Positions 59,480 to 64,000 of a DNA stretch of 64,000 nt are shown here, in pieces. The stretch comes from CAXBBB01 sp963815505. GTDB lineage: Bacteria; Bacteroidota; Rhodothermia; Rhodothermales; BA12. The first letter of the stretch is position 1. Each line of letters opens with the position of its first letter. The stretch spans positions 160,211 to 224,210 of the forward strand of contig CAWFGU010000026.1 in NCBI GenBank assembly GCA_963815505.1, read 5' to 3'. Below the pieces are notes generated by a model that worked only from the letters and a program-made list of their open reading frames with translations, ran no database searches and had not been told where the DNA came from. A program made the translations under genes and the position numbers.

Positions 59480-60389
59480 TTATCCGAACACGTTGAATCG
59501 CTTGGTGACCCACTCGCGCCCGATGAAGCTGGTCGCGTAGTAGAGCGCGTTGCGCAGCGTCAGCCCCGACTTGCGCAGAAGAAGCGGGCCATCGACGTGT
59601 CGCCGACTAGGTAGTAGTAGCGCGCGGCTGATGCGTGGATGCGCTTGTATGCGGTTCGGTAGAGGTGGGGGTAGTCGTCGCGGTAGCGTTCGATAGTGAG
59701 CAGCGAATAGTGAAAGTCGATCTCGCGGTAACGCCGTCCAGCGACAGGTTGCTGCCCGCCACGTGGCGGAAGTAGAGGCTCCGACACACTTCGATGGACG
59801 ATCGCCCTCGAACACCCGCAACAGCCAGTCTTGATCGACGACGCCGAAGTGCTCCTCGAAGTGTACGTCGTGGCACTCGCGCGCGAGTACTAATCCGCCC
59901 AGATACGCGTTTTGCCGCCCCTTCTCGCGCGCCAGCAGCGCTCGAAACGTAGCACCCGGCTGGTACCGGACGTGCGCCTGCTCGCACGCACGAAAGCGCT
60001 CGGTCTGCGTTCCCGTCTGCGCGTCGACGATGGTGTAGCCGCACGAGACGATGGGCGCCTCCCCGATAAATGGGAGGACGGCCAGCAGGCGATCCGGCTT
60101 CCACTCGTCATCGTGATCGACGATGCAGATGTAATCGCCGCGGCACGCTTGGAGGGCCACGTTTCGGCCCGCGTTGGGTCCGCCTGTGTTCGAGGGCAAC
60201 CGCCGAACCGTCACGTCGGGCCACTGGGCGACGACCGAGAGCGTGTCGTCGGTCGAGCAGTCGTCGACGACCCACACGTCCAACTCGAACCGCTCGCCCG
60301 CACCCTCCTCGACCGAAGATCGAGGCCAGACAGCGGCCGATGGTGGCAGACGAGTTGTACGTCGTGAGGAGGACCGAGAAGGTGATCAT
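59480..60389 (-). CDS. GT2-family glycosyltransferase, four one-base frameshifts
   Basis: Starts at ATG 60389 with FSVLLTTYNSSATIGRCLASI, then after a break near 60310 gives LDVWVVDDCSTDDTLSVV, GGPNAGRNVALQACRGDYICIVDHDDEW, the GT-A fold with its DXD-like DHDD motif. Further breaks near 59790, 59730 and 59580 change frame to VCRSLYFRHVAGSNLSLDGV, REIDFHYSLLTIERYRDDY and LRKSGLTLRNALYYATSF. Joined, it is about 300 residues. The start overlaps the epimerase stop (ATGA) and the gene ends one base before the flippase start. Confidence 0.82.
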
Positions 60390-61574
60390 GGACGCGGAGC
60401 CGTGGGGGGTGCCAAGATCGGTGACCGCCACGAAACGTCGGTGAGCATTCGGGCGATGCGATCGGGAGCGCCGGGTGTCGGCAGGCCGCTTCGGGACGCC
60501 GAGGGACGCTCGGACAGTGCGAGGGAGATGCGTTCGGCCAGCGCGGGAAGAGATGGATCCACCAACCGGTTCCACCCGCCGTCCAACGTGTGCCGCCACT
60601 CGGTCGTATGGCGCAGCGTAGCGCAGGGCGTTTCGAGCCAAAACGCCTCGCGCTGCACCCCGCCCGAGTCCGTAGCGACTGCGCGCGCATCGCGCACCAG
60701 CGTGAGCATCGCCAGGTACGACTGCGGCGGCATCAGCGTGACCGATGGCGGAACGCGCAGCTTCTCCGCGGCAATGCGTGAGGACGTGCGCGGGATGGGC
60801 CGGAAACAGGACTGGCCAGCCCGACGCTCCCAGTCCGTCCAGAATCGCCTGCAACGTGCCGGGCGTTGGCGTTGGACGGGCGGTGGACCGTTGCGACGAC
60901 ATAGGTGTGGGGCGCGTGCCGGGTCAGCGAGGCGAGCGGATGCAGACGGGCCGCGCGCTCGGACGACCGCAGCGTCGCGTCGTACATCACGTCGCCGACG
61001 ACGTGGACGCCGGACGAGATGCCTTCGCGGGCGAGGTGGGCACGGGCCTGCTCGTCGGGGCAGAAAAGCAGATCGGAGACGGCGTCGGTGAGAACGCGGT
61101 TGATTTCTTCGGGCATCCGACGGTCGAACGAGCGCACACCCGCCTCGACGTGCGCGATCGGAAGATGCAGCTTGGCGGCAACCAGGGGGCGGCGGCGGCG
61201 AGCGTCGAGTTGGTGTCGCCATAAATGATGAGACCGCGCGCAGGTCGCCCCGCCTCGATCTCGGCTAACAGCCAGGTCTCCAACCGCTCCATCATCGCGC
61301 CAGTTTGCGCGCCGTGCGGCCCGCTGCCCACGCCCAAATTGGCCACAGGAACGGCAAGTCCCAACTCGTCGAAAAAGACGCCGCTCATCTCGTCGTCGTA
61401 GTGCTGCCCCGTGTGAACGATGCACTCTTGGGCGCCCACTTGCGCGAAGGCGCCCGACACGACGGCGGCCTTGACGAACTGCGGCCGCGCGCCGACGACG
61501 GTGATGAGAGCAGGCGACTCAGACACGATCGGTGCGCCGGACGCCGTAAATACAGAGGGCACGAGCGCGCTCAC
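60386..61574 (-). CDS. wecB: UDP-N-acetylglucosamine 2-epimerase (non-hydrolysing), three one-base frameshifts
   Basis: Makes UDP-ManNAc for surface glycans. The first frame has TVVGARPQFVKAAVVSGAF, HTGQHYDDEMSGVFFDEL and GDTNSTLAAA. After a break near 61195 follow LPIAHVEAGVRSFDRRMPEEINRV, FCPDEQARAHL and HRPSNAN. Further breaks near 60875 and 60790 give GTLQAILDGLGASGWPVLFPAHP and LAMLTLVRDARAVATDSGGVQREAFWLETPC. All catalytic and UDP-binding stretches of the family are present when joined, about 395 residues. GTG 61574 overlaps the YfhO stop, and the stop overlaps the glycosyltransferase start. Confidence 0.86.
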
Positions 61575-64000
61575 TCATCCGCGAAGCCGGTGGCGTCGAC
61601 GACCAGGATCTCGTCCGATTCGCGTCGCCGCCAGGCCAACCCGAGCAAGATCAGGATCGCGAGATACACGATGGCCGACGAAGCGGCCGAAATCGCAAAG
61701 CTGGTCTGAAAGACCGCAGGCTCGAAGCGCATCGTTACCTCGCGCGCGCCGGCGGGCACCTGAATGCCGCGCAGTAGGTGGTCGACGCGCAGGATCGGCG
61801 TTTCGGCTCCGTCGACGAAGGCCTTCCATCCGGCCGGATAGTAGACCTCGCTCGCTACCAGCAGGCGGGGCGCATCCGTCTCGACCGAATAGACGATCTC
61901 GTCAGGCGTAAAGCGCGTGATCTCCACCGACGGCACCGACGTGGAGTCGATCGGGGTCGTCATCGCCTCGACGCCCTGCTCGACCAGCGCGGTGCGGCCC
62001 GGATCGAACGTCGGCTCGTGAACGCGTGCCCAGACGGCTTCCTCGTTTGGCAACGTCTCCACCTCGCCGACGAAGTACGCGCGCGGCGGAGCGTTGGGAT
62101 CGCGCAGGACGAGCACGCCGGTCTGGTCGCCCTGGTAGGCGACCTCATAGCCCGGAATCGGCTGTCCAGCAACGACGTAGCGCACGCCCAGCAGCCGCAG
62201 CCCATTGGGGTGAGATGCCACCGGACGGATCGGTGAGCAGGTGGTCGAGCCAGTCTTGGAAGATGCGGAGTTTGGCGCCGTGATACCCGCCGACCGACTC
62301 GTAGTGATAGCCCGGACGCGCGTTCGTCGTCGGGTCGCCTTCGATCATCGAGAACGTGCGGAAGTGCCCCGGCCCACCCTCGGCCTTCACCTGCCGGACG
62401 ACGAACTCGTCGAAGTCGTAGGCGGCAAAGTTGGGCAGCTCGGCCAGTTCCTGGTCGTAGAGGCGCAGCTTGTCGGCGTCGATGTAGCGTGTGCCCACTC
62501 CCGCCAGGTCGACTACGATCAGCAGCGCCAGCGACATCTGGACCGCCCACGCCGGAATCGTGCCGCGCCGGCGAGGATCAGCACCCCACCAGCGAGAAAG
62601 ACGAACAGGACAGTTCGCCACGCATCCGCCGAGAACAGGTCGCGTCGGTCCTCGGCGAACGAGGCGATCCCCGCCGCCTGCCGCACGCGCGGATCGGTTG
62701 GCGACACCTGATTCTCCTGCGCGATCTGGGTTATCGCGCTCTTGACCTCGCCGACCTTCTCGAACGAAAGCAGCGACGGTCCCGCCAGCGCGAACACGAC
62801 GACGAATCCCAGGTCGTGGCAACGGCAATCGTGACGACCTGGCTGCGGCGCGCTTCGTCCGCCTCGGATCGCGCCTCGACGGCGGCGGCGTCGCGGCGCA
62901 GCGGAACGGCAGCGGCGAGTCCCAGCGCGGCCAGAACGGCCAGGCAGAAGGCGACCTGGACGATCCACGTTTCCGGCACGCGAAAGGCGTCGAAGAGCGG
63001 AAAGAAGTCGTAGAGCGGGCGGTTGAGCACGTCCAGGTTGCTACCCAGCGCGAACAGCAGCATCAGCCCAGCCGAAACGCTCAGCGCCCACACGGCGACG
63101 CGCCTCCGAGACAGCAGCAGCGCGACGACGGCCAGCAAGATCACGATGCCGCCGACGTAGTGCGGTCCGCTCGTGAAGATTTTTTCGCCCCAATACGTCG
63201 CTCCCCCACCCCCGTACGCGTTGGGGACGATCAGCGTCAGCAACTCGCCCAGCGTGTGACTCCAGTTCATGGCGTAGGCATAGGCCTGATCCAGCCCGCC
63301 CGACGCGTCGGTAAACGCGCCTCGGATCGTGAACGATTTGTAGTCGCGCTGCAACAGGTAGGGATAAGCGACCATCAGCGCCGCAACCAGCCCACCGCCC
63401 GTCAGCCAGCCCGTCGCCCGCGCCCAGCGATCGATCAGACCCTTCGCGCCACGAGCCGACGCCATCGGCGATCCACCAAATCGCGATCGTCCATAGCGCA
63501 TAGTAAGTGATCTGCGGGTGTCCCGATCGCAGGTGGACGGCCAGGGCAACGGCGAAGAGCAGCGCGCCGAGCAGTTTTGGTTCGCGGAGCACACTCGCAA
63601 ACGCCAGCACCAGCCACGGCGTGTAGGCCAGCGCGATGTACTTGGAGTTGTGCCCGGCTGAGAGGATGATCGGGATGTAGGTCGTGAAACCGAACCCCAC
63701 GGCCAGCACCATGCCCGCCCACTTCTCGCGCGTCAGCCACCAGCCCAGCAGGTACGCGCCGCCGAGCAGGAACGCGAAGTGCGAGATCGGCCATAGGCCC
63801 AGACCGTTGCGCAGCCAATTGGGAACGCTGTCGACGCCCGGAATCCAGGCGAAGCGCGTCACCATGTAGCCGGGCATTCCGCCGAACGTGTTGGGACTCC
63901 ACAGCGGCTCCTGGCCCGTCGCGTCGTGGTAGTCCATCATCGACGCGGCCATCATGCGCCACTTGACCATGTCACCGCCGATCAGTTGACCACCGAACAG
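61571..64000 (-). CDS. YfhO-type multi-pass membrane protein, partial at window edge, four one-base frameshifts
   Basis: The 5' end lies beyond 64000. The visible part reads WSPNTFGGMPGYMVTR, WPISHFAFLLGGAYLLGWWLTREKW, then NYxTFGGxP-like features and many hydrophobic helices in up to five frames: breaks near 63465, 62815, 62570 and 62210. The C-terminal third is a soluble beta domain with YEVAYQGDQTGVLVLRDPNAPPRAYFVGEV and ASEVYYPAGWKAFVDGAETPILRVDHLLRGIQVPAG, followed by a last helix, which is the YfhO family pattern. YfhO members have been linked to glycosylation of lipoteichoic acids or surface sugars. It begins the polysaccharide operon with wecB, the glycosyltransferase and the flippase. 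Confidence 0.82.

Noticed and set aside
60740..61230. Plus-strand open frames inside wecB
   Set aside because: Antisense to well-conserved UDP-GlcNAc epimerase motifs.

Overview
The window is high-GC bacterial chromosome with dense, mostly intact housekeeping genes. A carboxypeptidase-regulatory-like TonB-dependent receptor, many lipoproteins with clear lipoboxes, a DUF3078 protein, a YbbR protein, an Hc1-type histone-like protein and a DUF6428 protein together point to the Bacteroidota/FCB branch. High GC plus hslUV, recO and a classical lexA fit a Rhodothermota-like (Rhodothermia) lineage. That placement is inference from gene content; no rRNA or tRNA gene is visible.

Layout. 0.1-3.6 kb: a multi-PAS sensor kinase (broken by one base) and coaE. 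3.7-7 kb: ldcA-like carboxypeptidase, purN, purH. 7.1-10.7 kb: mreB, mreC and a DacB-type peptidase for cell shape and wall. 10.8-16.1 kb: hslV, a NYN-domain protein, hslU, a FemAB-like transferase and a flippase, tightly packed. 16.2-24 kb: bacilliredoxin, NlpC/P60 hydrolase, greA, mtgA, a PolX-like HhH protein, ComEA-like protein, recO, lexA, methyltransferase. 24.2-27.3 kb (minus): argS, an orphan HEPN protein and pheA. 27.4-29.3 kb: an eroded stretch with frame-broken lipoprotein and DUF6428 genes. 29.3-36.9 kb: gltB, gltD and amt for ammonium uptake and assimilation. 37-37.5 kb: a dead REP-associated tyrosine transposase. 37.6-45.4 kb: a large lipoprotein, proC, then a minus-strand operon that looks like an outer-membrane metal uptake system (His-rich protein, TonB receptor, His-rich lipoprotein, HupE/UreJ permease, membrane anchor). 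45.5-53.9 kb: MltF-like transglycosylase, membrane metallopeptidase with TPR-like tail, DUF3078, Hc1, an amino-acid-kinase-fold protein and menE. 54-57.1 kb: an RsbU/RsbW/RsbV-type partner-switching module and YbbR. 57.1-57.9 kb: two bacterial microcompartment shell proteins, one with a C-terminal Rho-N/SAP-like tail. 57.9-64 kb: a surface-polysaccharide operon (YfhO-type membrane protein, UDP-GlcNAc 2-epimerase, glycosyltransferase, flippase) cut by the window edge.

The most unusual elements are the orphan microcompartment shell pair, the metal operon and the NYN gene lodged between hslV and hslU. Sequence quality matters here: about two dozen single-base frameshifts break conserved genes. 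They cluster at 27-28.6 kb and 57-64 kb and several sit in short G/C runs, so they look more like assembly errors than biology. Frame-broken genes below are given their reconstructed extents. Positions 1-121 hold no supported gene.
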